Assembly: GCA_028554795.2 (NCBI GenBank)
Contig: CM068839.1
Span: 44,699,117-44,763,116, forward strand
DNA: 64,000 nt
Source of the DNA: Sinohyriopsis cumingii
Taxonomy: Eukaryota; Mollusca; Bivalvia; Unionida; Unionidae
Reading direction: 5' to 3'
Shown: piece by piece, positions 22,001 through 29,031 of the stretch
Layout of the letters: every line of letters begins with the position of its first letter
How positions within the stretch are numbered: position 1 is the stretch's first letter
Program-made: the position numbers and the translations under genes
The notes under the pieces: model-generated
Told to the model about the DNA's origin: nothing
What the model saw: only the letters and a program-made list of their open reading frames with translations
The model's database searches: none

Positions 22001-24020
22001 ATAATTTACATGTTTGTGCAGTAGCTTTATCATTTTTTCAGGTCAGGGTATGGGGACACAGGGTGGAATGAGCAACCAGTCCTATGGAATCCAACAACAA
22101 CAGCAACAACAAGGATACCCTAATCAACCAACTCAGCCTATGATGTCTCAGGGACAACCCATGATGCCACAGTCACAGTCCATGATGTCCCAAGGACAGC
22201 CTATGATGCCCCAGGGACAGCCAATGATGTCACAGCAACAGCCTTTGATGCCTCAAGGTCAGCCTATGATATCTCAGACTCAGCCCATGATGCCCCAAGG
22301 ACAGCCAATGGCACAAGGACAGCCTATGATGTCACAGCAACAGCCAGTGATTTCCCAGCAACAATCAATGGTACCAAGTCAGACTTCCCCCAGCAGTTCA
22401 GTGAGACAGATGCCTCCACCAGGGGCATATAGACGACCTCAGATGCCAGGTATATGAAAGAATGAAATCAGGTAGTTTAATGCAGCCACTATCTCCCATA
22501 TGTTATCCAACTTCAGCATTTGTATTGAAGACTAGTGTGAGTAGATTTGTAATTTGTTTTGGTCCAGATATTCACATCTTGTTCAAAATCGATCAGTTTT
22601 GGGTTCTTTTGTTTAAGGATACAAAATAAAGGAAATAAAGCGGGAAAATGGATTTAAAAAAGGCTGGAGTAAGTTGCTGTTTGCAGAGTACTAGGAAAAG
22701 GTGTGCAAAGTTGATTCTTTGGCTGCTAGGAGAGTTTGCTGCCAGAAGTGTATTAGATGTGCACGCTTGATTCTTTGGCTGCTAGGGGCTAGGGAGGTTG
22801 CCACCTGTAGGGTACTAGAAGGTGTACACACTTGATTCTTTGGCTGCAAGAGGTGGTTGCTGCCTGTAGGGTATTAGGATGATGTGTGTACACTTGATTC
22901 TTTGGCAGATTTCACATTGACTTCTTTGTCCGGACATCATTATCTTCTGATGTTTAGGAATGAGTGATTTCTATGTCATTTTCTTCTCTGAATGTTAATA
23001 TATATCATCCAAATAAGAGTTCAAACTGGTGCATATCATCTCTGTTTATTGAAACTGATTAGCTTGGATTCTTGCACTTAAAGCTATTGAGGATTCTATT
23101 GCATATAGTCGATGAATACATTTTGGAAGAGAAAAAAAATACCATTTTGTACATGAGTTCATTTGACATTCAAGTCCAGTCTCTCAGAATCAAAATATTC
23201 AGAATCATGAAAATTTTCCAGAATTTAGTGAGAACACTGAATGGTCCATTTTTTTTTTTTTCTCACACTGTGATATAGAATTGTGGAAGGTATTGTTTAT
23301 TTAGCTGAGTATTAATTTCAAAAATTGGGCTTTATATAATATATAATTCATAATAAGGAGAAGTAATGAGGTTTATAGAGGACTTTGATCTCATTTTCCA
23401 AAGTTTTGGTCTTCACAGGTCAGCAATATGCACAGCAGACATATCAAGGCCAGCAGCAGTATGCGGGCCCTCAAGGGTCATACCCGCAGGGTTCCCAAGG
23501 TCAGCAGTCATACCCCCAGGGACAAGTCTACCCTCAGAACTCCAACATGCAGCAGCAACAGTATGGCGGATATCAAGGTCAACAAGGGGCACAGCCGAGA
23601 TTTAATCCTTACCAGAGGCCCCAGGGTAACATGGGTGCCACTGTGCCAAATGGGCCCATGCCGGGACCAATAGGCAACCAGATGCAATCAGGAGGCATGA
23701 GTAGCGGTCAGATGCCACCCAGCCAGATGCAAGGAAGTATTGGAAGTCCAATGCAGGGTCAAGGTCCAATACCCAATCAGGGACCAATGGGTGGACAGAT
23801 GCAGGGTCAAGGTCAGATGGGAGGTCAGGGTCAGGGGATGATGGGCAGTCAAATGCACGGGCAAGGCTTAATGAGTGGGCAAATGCCACTACAGAATCAG
23901 GGCACAATGGGTCCTCCGGTGTCGGGACAAGGCCCTCCGACCTCAATGCAGAATATGGGGCCACAGATGCAGGGTCCAGGTCAGGGTAATTACCCTGCTT
24001 ATAGTCAGAGTCAATACTAA
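380..24020 (+). CDS. SS18: SS18/SS18L1-like chromatin co-activator (whole gene, 7 coding exons)
   Basis: Exons 380-454, 3126-3202, 5758-5839, 9566-9656, 11609-11755, 22042-22449 and 23419-24020 sum to 1,482 nt, giving 493 residues plus TAA. All introns are GT-AG and the phases agree (0, 2, 0, 1, 1, 1). Residues 1-78 are the SNH domain of the SSXT family: MSIAF at the start, ATIQK, then MLDENNQLIQAITDYQAKGK and YQQMLHRNLVYLATLADANQ, very close to human SS18. The rest is a Q/M/G/P/S-rich tail like the vertebrate QPGY region, ending QSQY. In vertebrates SS18 and SS18L1 (CREST) are nuclear BAF (SWI/SNF) subunits that bind BRG1/BRM through SNH and activate transcription through the tail. One invertebrate gene usually corresponds to both paralogues, so the symbol is approximate. 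The protein is longer than human SS18 (about 418 residues, from memory) because of the repeats in exons 6 and 7. An additional exon in the 10-kb intron 5 cannot be excluded. Confidence 0.93.
455..3125 (+). other. Intron 1 of SS18-like gene
   Basis: AT-rich sequence with no recognised gene or transposon. The one notable structure is a perfect inverted repeat at 866-886: two 10-nt arms, AAGCTACGCA and its complement, around one T. The acceptor at 3119-3125 (TATTACAG-type) is typical. Confidence 0.7.
3126..3202 (+). CDS. SS18: SS18-like exon 2 (SNH domain core)
   Basis: It reads MLDENNQLIQAITDYQAKGK, then AAESLQ, the first helical part of the SNH domain. The acceptor is TTACAG and the donor is CA|GTAAGT, so the exon ends in phase 2 and the split Gln codon is completed by exon 3. 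The internal ATG at 3126 aligns with the conserved Met after IQK and is not a start. Confidence 0.93.
3763..4588 (+). mobile_element. piggyBac-like element, internally deleted, with TTAA target duplication
   Basis: TTAA at 3763-3766 and at 4585-4588 flank an 818-bp element. Its ends are imperfect inverted repeats: CTCAGTCGGCCCCA at the left and CTCATTCAGCCCCA read inward from the right (12 of 14 identical). TTAA duplication and short terminal repeats are the signature of piggyBac. Inside, 4070-4327 (+) encodes 85 residues with an acidic stretch (DSDIEVSEIESSEEEDTDSD), which resembles the acidic N-terminus common in piggyBac transposases. The catalytic DDD core is absent. The left interior has two imperfect copies of a segment around GGCTGATCC..GTCT. 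The element sits in intron 2 of the SS18-like gene. Confidence 0.8.
5060..5480 (+). repeat. GTCC-headed modular repeat, 3' part (copy 1)
   Basis: Degenerate copy of a family seen more fully at 38.3-39.7 kb. It contains the module phrases GGCTGTCTTGAA, CTGAAAATCTT and TCCTGAATGGATAGTC. It ends with the family tail (GATGGTTTCAGTATTCAGCA, then TTCTGGAAATTCTTTTC, CCAGTAGA). The 5' head is missing. Confidence 0.55.
5535..5605 (-). repeat. tRNA-like SINE fragment
   Basis: Read on the minus strand this resembles a degenerate tRNA half: a GGCTCAGATGGAAGAGC A-box-like stretch followed by a GGTTTCAAACT B-box-like stretch. There is no recognisable SINE body, so it is probably an old fragment. Confidence 0.35.
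5758..5839 (+). CDS. SS18: SS18-like exon 3 (end of SNH domain)
   Basis: It completes the split Gln and then encodes YQQMLHRNLVYLATLADANQ and NIQALLP, matching the vertebrate YQQMLHTNLVYLATIADSNQ block. The acceptor is ATTGTAG and the donor CCA|GTAAGT is close to consensus. Phase 0 at the 3' end. Confidence 0.95.
6169..6422 (+). mobile_element. tRNA-derived SINE, family B, copy 1
   Basis: A 254-bp full-length copy flanked by a perfect 10-bp target-site duplication, ATATTAAACA (6159-6168 and 6423-6432). The head is tRNA Leu/Ser-like: GTGGCCGAGTGGTCTAAAG as A box and GGTTCGAGTCC at 6242-6252 as B box, so the Pol III promoter looks intact. The body runs through GGTTTTCCAGGGTTCTTCC and the conserved tail ATGGCATTAAACCC followed by (ACA)n, indicating LINE-driven insertion. 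Confidence 0.92.
6987..7040. repeat. (TA)n microsatellite
   Basis: Pure TA run of 54 bp in intron 3 of the SS18-like gene. It produces spurious IYIYIY reading frames and is probably length-polymorphic. Confidence 0.95.
7230..7312 (+). repeat. Unclassified repeat R3, copy 1, left piece
   Basis: The segment ending CAGTATCCTATAA matches TTCATGGTATCCTATAA at about 13,190. The matching sequence resumes after the SINE-A insertion (ACTATCTAATGTCATCTGG versus CTACCTAATGTCATCTGA), so one repeat copy has been split by the SINE. Confidence 0.55.
7313..7627 (+). mobile_element. tRNA-derived SINE, family A, copy 1
   Basis: The tRNA-like head has CTAGTGGTTAGAG (A box) and GGGTTCGATACCC (B box). A conserved body follows: AACAGCTGCCTCGCTTGG, AAGAGGTTAGTGTTAGGACT, GGTTGGCCTGGTGTC, TGACTGGGTATGACATCATG. 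The tail is AAAAATCCAAATCACAC. It interrupts repeat R3. No clear target duplication is visible. Confidence 0.85.
7628..7900 (+). repeat. Unclassified repeat R3, copy 1, right piece
   Basis: It continues the repeat split by SINE-A: CTAATGTCATCTGG, AAGAATTCATCCTCATT, ATGGTCTAGTC and ACTGAACATG line up in order with 13,212-13,406. At 7858 the ACTGAACATG site lacks the SINE-B insertion present in the other copy. Confidence 0.5.
8254..8493 (+). mobile_element. tRNA-derived SINE, family B, copy 2
   Basis: A 240-bp copy with a perfect 16-bp target-site duplication, ACTATCTTTGAAAATC (8238-8253 and 8494-8509). The head is eroded (AATGGTCTAGAGCGCT). The body and tail, through TAGCCTATCTTGTGCTGAAA and ATGGCACTAAACCC(ACA)n, match copy 1. 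Confidence 0.93.
8693..8920 (-). mobile_element. tRNA-derived SINE, family B, copy 3 (reverse)
   Basis: Minus-strand copy flanked by an 11-bp duplication, ACTTCTGTTTG (8682-8692 and 8921-8931). It lies only 200 bp downstream of the plus-strand copy 2, so the intron 3 transcript could fold the two into a long imperfect hairpin. Confidence 0.9.
9566..9656 (+). CDS. SS18: SS18-like exon 4 (start of low-complexity tail)
   Basis: It encodes PPGQTSQSGQQNPQMNQMRP and then PGSMPNQLPP: Q/P/N/M-rich, as expected just after the SNH domain. The acceptor follows TATTTGCAG and the donor is CCAG|GTATAC, leaving phase 1. Confidence 0.9.
9995..11130 (+). repeat. GTCC-headed modular repeat (copy 2)
   Basis: It starts with the family head (AGAAGAGCTTATGTGATGGT, GTTAGCACAAGTTTGTTATC, CTCCTAAACTGTTTGGAGGA, CCCATGGTCTAATTGGTCC). 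It continues through several degenerate modules (GCCATCTTGAAAATCTTAT, CATGGGGTTCTCACCAAAAG, TCCTAAATGAAAAGGATGC). It ends with the tail GGTTTCAACAGTCAACAATT / CCAGTAGAGCATCAG. A different repeat (10,341-10,520) interrupts it. It lies in intron 4 of the SS18-like gene. Confidence 0.6.
10341..10520 (+). repeat. Upstream arm of inverted repeat around SS18-like exon 5
   Basis: The segment with GCAAATGACTTCTTGGAAC, TTCTTAGCTTTGGAGGGTTG and TGCAAGGTAGTGGATGTG has a reverse-complement partner at 11,897-12,084. By eye the match is about 85% over roughly 170 bp with a few small gaps. The arms are about 1.4 kb apart and enclose exon 5. Confidence 0.8.
11181..11290 (-). repeat. tRNA-like SINE fragment
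   Basis: Read on the minus strand, a GGTTCAATCCC B-box-like stretch follows a degenerate tRNA-like half. No body or target duplication is visible. It lies just after the tail of modular repeat copy 2, as the similar fragment at 5,535-5,605 does after copy 1. Confidence 0.3.
11609..11755 (+). CDS. SS18: SS18-like exon 5 (low-complexity tail)
   Basis: 49 codons' worth of sequence, phase 1 in and phase 1 out: GQGGMNSSPASNQASYMGGV, then GYPQQGSQIPPQQHQSGNHG, then NNPMTQSSY. The acceptor (AACCTGAAG) has a poor pyrimidine tract and the donor is ACA|GTGAGT. Because it is a multiple of three and in matching phase, skipping it would leave the frame intact. Confidence 0.88.
11897..12084 (-). repeat. 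Downstream arm of inverted repeat around SS18-like exon 5
   Basis: It is the reverse complement of 10,341-10,520. Shared phrases include CAACCCTCCAAAGCTAAGAA-type sequence (here CTAACCCTCCAAAGCTAAGA) and AGAAGTCATTTGGTTGC. It begins about 140 bp after the exon 5 donor. Confidence 0.8.
13178..13406 (+). repeat. Unclassified repeat R3, copy 2
   Basis: It matches 7,230-7,312 plus 7,628-7,860 and is uninterrupted at the point where the other copy carries SINE-A (TATCCTATAATTATCACTAC). It is itself interrupted at ACTGAACATAAG by SINE-B copy 4, where the other copy is empty. Confidence 0.55.
13407..13643 (+). mobile_element. tRNA-derived SINE, family B, copy 4
   Basis: A 237-bp copy with a perfect 12-bp target-site duplication, ACTGAACATAAG (13,395-13,406 and 13,644-13,655). 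The B box has drifted (GGTTCAAATCTC). The tail is intact with AAACCCTGCAACAACA. Confidence 0.92.
14902..15622. mobile_element. Candidate MITE rich in TAATCATAATTGTAATC motifs
   Basis: GCATGGGACCAGTTA at the left and, read inward from the right, GGCATGGGGTCAATTA form imperfect inverted ends. The flanks are ACAGGCAG and TCAGGCAG (7 of 8), compatible with an 8-bp hAT-type target duplication. Both sub-terminal regions carry repeated GTAATCATAATTGTTATCG-type motifs. It has no coding capacity and lies in intron 5 of the SS18-like gene. Confidence 0.5.
16793..17020 (+). pseudogene. Possible start of a DIRS-like reverse transcriptase
   Basis: The + frame reads FYHWNRVAFINKWAVEMVQK and then QGFIL, resembling the W..I..D.WVLE.V..GY stretch that precedes the RT fingers in DIRS elements. 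It stops at 17,017 and is followed at once by a hAT-like element. The link to the DIRS fragment at 19.4 kb is plausible but unproven. Confidence 0.35.
17041..18243 (+). mobile_element. hAT-like element, (CAGA)CTGCCAACC-type ends, copy 1
   Basis: Inverted ends: CATAGCTGCCAACCCTCAC at the left and CATAGCTGCCAACCTTCC read inward from the right. The interior contains a decayed transposase N-terminus (17,475-17,925). The core GCTGCCAACC is shared with two other elements at 20.5 and 33.6 kb (CAGACCTGCCAACC, CAGATTTGCCAACC). I could not find a clean 8-bp target duplication. Confidence 0.65.
17475..17925 (+). pseudogene. Decayed hAT-like transposase N-terminal region
   Basis: Fragments in changing frames give WPCILP and AFCTQC, then HGRDAVRKHIGCKKHVEVGK (a C-x2-C ... 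H ... H zinc finger pattern). After that come LFVSFLVEHNLPLSAGDHA and, one frameshift later, LLDSKIDSKFSCGRARSAA. This order (zinc finger, F-x-x-x-H-N-L-P block, D-S-K-I-x-x-x-F-S-C-G-R block) is typical of a hAT-related transposase family common in animals. The catalytic and dimerisation regions are missing. Confidence 0.65.
18812..18945 (+). pseudogene. BED-type zinc-finger fragment of a transposase
   Basis: The frame GLAFCDLCNEDLNYCYRGCK then SLEQHLEKK follows the C-x2-C-x-x-x-I-x-Y-x-x-R-G-x-x-x-L-x-x-H layout of BED-like fingers in transposase-derived proteins. Upstream, in other frames, DWSEKLMEI and VGQFIRK match the residues that usually precede it. No long open frame survives. Confidence 0.5.
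19401..20400 (+). pseudogene. DIRS-like retroelement fragment (RNase H / tyrosine recombinase)
   Basis: HPMVDLYATMWSNRLPTLV followed by PVPDPIAWAVDALSVNW is the D-L-F-A-T ... P-D-P-x-A-W-x-x-D-A-L signature of the RNase H region in DIRS elements. It continues with IIQKLQGQNCKMIMIAPLRW. Some 300 bp further, KQLAPVTIKGYCSMLSETF resembles the N-terminal core-binding part of the adjacent tyrosine recombinase (x-L-A-P-x-T-I-x-G-Y-x-S-x-L). Stops and frameshifts are frequent. Flanking split-direct or inverted repeats were not found. Confidence 0.7.
20545..21336 (-). mobile_element. hAT-like element, CAGACCTGCCAACC-type ends, copy 2
   Basis: CAGACCTGCCAACCCT at the left and CAGACCTGTCAACTCT read inward from the right bound 792 bp. 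On the minus strand an interrupted frame includes YFTNFSVEH, the counterpart of FVSFLVEHN in copy 1 and FANFLVEHN in copy 3, so the element is reversed. No open transposase is present. Confidence 0.6.
22042..22449 (+). CDS. SS18: SS18-like exon 6 (poly-Q and QPMM heptad repeats)
   Basis: Acceptor TTTTTTCAG|GT (phase 1 in) and donor CCAG|GTATAT (phase 1 out). After a poly-Q run (YGIQQQQQQQGYPNQ) it encodes about eleven tandem heptads of the form Q-P-M-M-[S/P]-Q-x (about 22,135-22,365), with S and P at position 5 largely alternating. It ends in SVRQMPPPGAYRRPQMP. The repeat also exists at DNA level as 21-nt units, so length variation between individuals is expected. Confidence 0.9.
22690..22915 (+). 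repeat. Imperfect tandem repeat in intron 6 (about 56-65 bp unit, 4 copies)
   Basis: TTGATTCTTTGGC recurs at 22,711, 22,767, 22,832 and 22,894. Between occurrences lie GCTAGG, CTGTAGGGTACTAG and GTGTACAC. The spacing is irregular. Confidence 0.75.
23419..24020 (+). CDS. SS18: SS18-like exon 7 (C-terminal Q/G/M-rich region and stop)
   Basis: Acceptor CTTCACAG|GT, phase 1 in. It encodes 200 residues in two blocks. The first is Q/Y/G/P-rich (QQYAQQTYQGQQQYAGPQG, SYPQGQVYPQ, QQQQYGGYQGQQ), like the vertebrate QPGY domain. The second is M/Q/G-rich (GGQMQGQGQMGGQGQGMM). It ends NYPAYSQSQY and TAA. The tyrosine-containing prion-like composition fits known SS18 behaviour in phase separation and activation. 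Confidence 0.93.
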
Positions 24021-24823
24021 TTCATGTAGTGCACTATAGGCCTTGAAAATAGGATGTTTCTGTTAAAAAGGGTGTTTTGAGAAAGCTCCTTATGTAGGGT
24101 GCTGACACAACTAAGTGCAATGTTTTCTGCTGATTGTTAAAGCTGCATTACCTCCTAAAAGAAGTTGTAAACAGATGTAACAAACATTAATTTGTAAATC
24201 TAAACTTTTAAGCAGTTTGTCTTACCACCAGAATAGATCAAGATGATTCAGATTGGTCATTTTGTTATTTGGAACCCACAGACATTGCAGATTATAACTG
24301 TTTACTAACTTAGTGACTTACTTCTCTTGGAAAAAGAGGCTCTTTTTATTATAGGTAAAAAATTGTAAATATGCTCGTTTTTTTATGATTGTTTTGGTTT
24401 TGATTAGGACGATTACACTGTTTTAAGTTGAATAAGTTATGGGTTTAACTTGTTTATCATAAATATCTCATAGTTTCAGTAGAACAGCAAGAGCACATGC
24501 TCACATAGGAAGGTTGTTTGCGATCATTTGTCCTATGATGACCATTTTGTCATTTTTTTTACATTGTAATACACATGCCTGAAGAGCATGCTACTGAAAA
24601 TCACTGTGGTGCATTTCCATGATTTTATTTTTGATGTGTGTAATTTTTTGGAGAGTATTGACTTTTCTATGTTAAGACAACCAAATCTTAGTGTTATTCC
24701 GTTACTATTTATCAGAAACTTTATGGATGACAACAGTTCTGTAAATTTGATGTGGAAACTGTTCGTTAAATTTTTTTCACCAAAATTAATAAAGTAATAT
24801 AAGTATTACATACTTACAATAAA
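24021..24823 (+). promoter_or_regulatory. Putative 3' UTR with two AATAAA poly(A) signals (SS18-like gene)
   Basis: The first canonical AATAAA hexamers after the stop are at 24,788-24,793 and 24,818-24,823, about 770-800 nt downstream. They precede the first interspersed repeat (SINE at 24.9 kb), making 24.8 kb the simplest transcript end. Longer 3' UTRs cannot be ruled out. Confidence 0.5.
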
Positions 24824-24914
24824 TGTATGTTGATAACATGCTGAATTGACCATTTATACATAAGGAATACTGGATCACTAAAGTTAAACAAGTTCATATT
24901 TTCTGATTCAAATG

Positions 24915-25130
24915 AGAGTGCCAGGTGGCTGTCTAAGGCACTTGTATCTACAGACCTCTCGGTATGGGTTCAAGTTTCATTTCGACCATCATGGATATTT
25001 GGGAAAGCATAGCTTCCCATGATTTATTGGCTCTTCATAGGTTCTTCCTTCACCAAATATATTGGCTGCCATGTGTAGCCTATATTGTGCTGAAAAATGG
25101 CATTATACCCCACAAAACCAAATTAAACCC
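24915..25130 (+). mobile_element. tRNA-derived SINE, family B related, copy 5 (diverged)
   Basis: The body and tail match family B (GGTTCTTCCTTCACCA, GGCTGCCATGTGTAGCCTAT, GCTGAAAAATGGCATTA). The head (CAGGTGGCTGTCTAAGGCAC ... GGGTTCAAGTTTC) differs from copy 1. Flanks GATTCAAATG (24,905-24,914) and GATTCAGATG (25,131-25,140) match 9 of 10, an aged target duplication. Confidence 0.75.
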
Positions 25131-25140
25131 GATTCAGATG

Positions 25141-26277
25141 CAGTAACGTTTTTTTATCCTCCATTGTTTTCTTTATCTAGGAGCAGTTCTAATGTGTCGT
25201 CTCTTTGTAACACATGGAGAACAAGATGTAATCACGGTTCCCACAATATCAGGAACAAGTCGGGAGAAATTATAACTTTTTTTTTCACGACTATGAAAAT
25301 TCCTTGAAAATATGCAAATATTGATGAAAGTCAGTAAAAACCCAGAAATTGTTCGCCACAACTTGACGCCCAAAACAATCACGTAATTGAGTTATAACTA
25401 AACTGATCTTGAGTTAAATTTATCAAGTTCGAACCAGAATATTCAGAGGGTGCAGTATGGATCATTTGTTGTTGGTATCACGTGACTATTGGGCTTCCGA
25501 TGTCGTCATTTGAGATTTGTGAAGTCATGTGACTAGTAATGCAAATGGAGAATACTGGGTCATGTTTAATCTAAGGCATAGTTTCGTCTTGTCTGTCTGT
25601 GGATTAATGACATAAATATTATAATACTTGCCATTTCTGAGAAAATAAATAATTTCCTTATCAATTTCATGCAGGTACGAGTCGATATAACATAAGTTTA
25701 AATTTTCTAGGCTCGCTGGTAACGTCGCTACTGCATGGTGGTGGCAGATTCCAGATTTTTGATATGCAGTTGCAATGACCCCACACTCCAACCTAAATAT
25801 CCAAATGTGTAAAATGGGGTGGGAATATTCAGAGGTAACTCAGATTAGAAATCCGACTGCTATTCGTTTTAAGCCAAATTTGTAGTCCAAATTGTTGAGC
25901 AGAAATGAGAAATTGTCATCCCTTGTATTATATATTAAAAAATGATACAAGCCCCTGTATCAATACAGGTTTGGAGACTGGTTTAACAAATTACAAGAAG
26001 ACAACTTGATTTTGCAGAAAATTCAGTCCTTGTTTATACAACAGTATATCATTTTGAAGGTCTTTTGTCAAACCTTTTGAAAATGTTTTTTAAATGATGG
26101 ATTTTTAACCAGACCGTCTTAATGAGATTATAGTATTTGAAAACTCTTGTTTGGGATTATATTGACACAGATAAATTCAGGGTTAACTGTTTTTGTTACA
26201 AGACAAGATTCAAATTATTTGCGTTTATTGTTTTCTTTTTTATACTGTAATAAGAACTGTTAATTTCTATGAGATGC

Positions 26278-26280
<3 letters not shown>
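25141..26280. other. Gene-free stretch
   Basis: AT-rich sequence with no recognised coding, RNA or transposon signature. The short reading frames here lack any family motif. Confidence 0.5.

Positions 26281-26347
<67 letters not shown>
26281..26347. repeat. (TA)n microsatellite
   Basis: Uninterrupted TA run of 67 bp. Confidence 0.95.
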
Positions 26348-26349
<2 letters not shown>

Positions 26350-27214
26350 CTATGAAATTCTCTAGAATTAAAGGTTTGAAAGGAGACAAAACATTATGTT
26401 CATTATGTCGTTCCCACTTAGCAACATAATGCAGCAAAATAAAGTTAGAATTTATATTCTGTACATTGAAATGACTTTACATGCCAATTTATAGGAATAT
26501 AATCAAACTTGTTTCATGTGATTCATTTTGTGGTTTTGTACATAATCATTTTTTCTAACTTTGATGTATTTGGAGAGTCTTGAAAGAGAAACATCTTTAG
26601 ATTTTGAAAATGCATGTTTTATAATCTAAAATGTTCTTTAATTCCAGTCAGTAATGCATTGAGTTACAGTAACATAATTTACCACTATTTGTGAAGAAAT
26701 GCAGCTTTAATTTAGTTTGTGCAATAATGTGCACAGGTGCTGACTGCGGCCAAATTTGGGTTTGTTTAGTTCATCCAAATGTAAGCCTCAAAGTTAGTTT
26801 AAAAATGTTCTGATAGTGGCAATATAATATTTGATGGTTTAATTTCAAGTTTGGATTAAGCCATTGGTATGGAATGTTTGTTTGACATGAATAATATGAT
26901 AAATTACTGATCATTGTAATATTGTGGCATGTGTAATTGCTTTGTAAATCTGCCTGAAGATAAGCTTCTGTTTTAAGTACAGAAACTTTCATTGAAATCT
27001 TCTTCGAATTCTTAACACCTAGGACACCTGTCTTTCGTAAGCATTGTATACTTTTTGTCTTACATGTATTTCCAACAGCATATGTACAAGTTATTGATTT
27101 TGTTTTGAATTGGTTTTAAGTTTATAATAATGAAAGATATTTTATGTTGACACAAAATATTTTTTTGCAAGGTATTATATTTTTTGTTCAGCTTATACAA
27201 ACTTTGAAGTCGAG

Positions 27215-27400
27215 TCCAGCTGCAACTGGCACAGAACTACCTCTGCCATCACATAATGTGCAAGCAGTTCTGGGTCTTTGGGGTATGTTAGGTGCTAGTC
27301 AATAGAACAAACAACATACTTTGATCTGCTGGCATATTATGCAAGGGCAGATCAGTGCCTTTGTGCATTGCTATGGACTCTACTTATAAGGGAGTATATA
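27215..27400 (+). repeat. Foldback repeat, copy 1
   Basis: It shares GAGTCCAGCTGCAA, CATAATGTGC, GGTCTTTGGGGTATGTTAGG and AATAGAACAAACAACATAC with 35,105-35,300. It can fold on itself: CTGCCATCACATAATGTGCA pairs imperfectly with the downstream GGCATATTATGCAAGGGCAG. No coding content. Confidence 0.55.
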
Positions 27401-28701
27401 CAGTACCAGTTTATATGCTTGCTACAAGTGTATCGTTTGACTTTTAGGGGGCATTTTTATAATACATGTTATATTACAGTAAAAGAAAGATGCAATATGG
27501 CCCAGACAACTAATTAAATTCTAATAGACTGTAACAATAATATTAAACTATATTACTATACTTTTATGGCAAGATCAAGAAATCACACGGGCATCTTATG
27601 AATAATCTGTAGAAGAGGAAATTTTGTAAATGATGAAAATGATGTACTGCACATCTCATTTTTAATAAAAATTCTCTTCTAGGTGCCTGTTATAAAAATC
27701 CAGCCTGGTGAAATCTCTCTCTGTTTACATACAGTAGAACCAGTGTGTTGACAACAGTAAAATTAAAACGGGTTTAGGTTCAAGATTACTAACCTTGGAG
27801 ATGCTCAAACTACTGGATCAAGGGTTTCTCGCAAAAATGATCCAGAGTGACACATCTTTTTAAACCCAGTGGGGGAAAGATCACAAAAATCACCTGTGGT
27901 TTCTGCGACTTCTCGTACTGGCTCAGCAGTTTTTCAATTTTTTTGTTTTTTAAATAGGTTGGTCAGATCACGTCCTTTCTGCCTTTTCTCCATGAACTCA
28001 GTCCTATATATGGAGAATATTTTTTAATACAATCACTGATATGATGGAGCTTTGTATTGCAGAAACTAGGTAGGTATTCTAATTGAATTGCTTCCTGGAG
28101 GGATTAAGTAATTTGATCCATCAATCATCCATTAGGAAATTTATAAAAAGGAGAAAAATTGTATCATGTTTAAAAAAAGATGACTGATATCTTCAGAAAA
28201 GTCAATGAGATGGAAAGATAACCTATTTAGGACGAAACTTGGGAGGATGAAATATCGGATGGTTTGCTGCTAAACAATCAGTTTTCAGAAAGTGGTGATA
28301 CAGAAATAACTGGCATCATGTTGTTTACTACGTTTTTGGCCTTGCAGAAAATCTGATACATTGACTGAAATGTCCAAGGTACCCCATGCGTGGATTGTGG
28401 AAGATTATGTTTTAGTTACATGGCTGTAATTGCTGTGGTTCTGCCTTTATTATCAAGCTGATTGCAAAGTAGGATTCTGTACTCTTAGCAAAATTCACAC
28501 CACTATGAGGAAAGGGCTAACCATAGACCTTTCCAACTGTAGTAAGAAAATGTCAGAACATCTGAGGAAGACAAAAAAGGAAACAAAATTGTAAACAGAT
28601 ATATAATTCAGATTTTTATACAGATAATGTTTATTTGTGGTCCAATAAATGATTTTCAGTTTGCAAAGGCTATTTTGAAGGGGAATGATAAGAAACAAAG
28701 A

Positions 28702-29019
28702 TGTGATGTGATTTGGATTTTTAATGTAGCTTTAAATAAAATTCAGTCATCTTGCTATGATGTCTGCAATGTGGCAGTTTAAAGTGATGTCTAGCACTGG
28801 GGCATCATGCCGCAGACATGTAGGATGATGTCCCACCCAGTCACATTATCCTGACATCAGGCCGACCAGTCCTAAACTAACCTCTTAATGCCGAGTGCCA
28901 AGCGGGGCAGCTGTTAGTACCATTTTTGTAAGTCTTTGGTATGACTTGGCCATGGTTCGAACCTACGACCTCCCACATTCGAGGCGGACGCTCTAACCAC
29001 TAGGCCACCGAAGCAGTTA
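28702..29019 (-). mobile_element. tRNA-derived SINE, family A, copy 2 (reverse)
   Basis: Minus-strand full-length copy with a perfect 12-bp target duplication, AAGAAACAAAGA (28,690-28,701 and 29,020-29,031). The head reads GGTGGCCTAGTGGTTAGAGC (A box) and GGTTCGAACCATGG (B box). The body, including GAGGTTAGTTTAGGACTGGT, matches the other copies. Confidence 0.92.
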
Positions 29020-29031
29020 AAGAAACAAAGA

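Noticed and set aside
23602-23964. 120-codon minus-strand frame
   Set aside because: Antisense shadow of the repetitive SS18-like exon 7.
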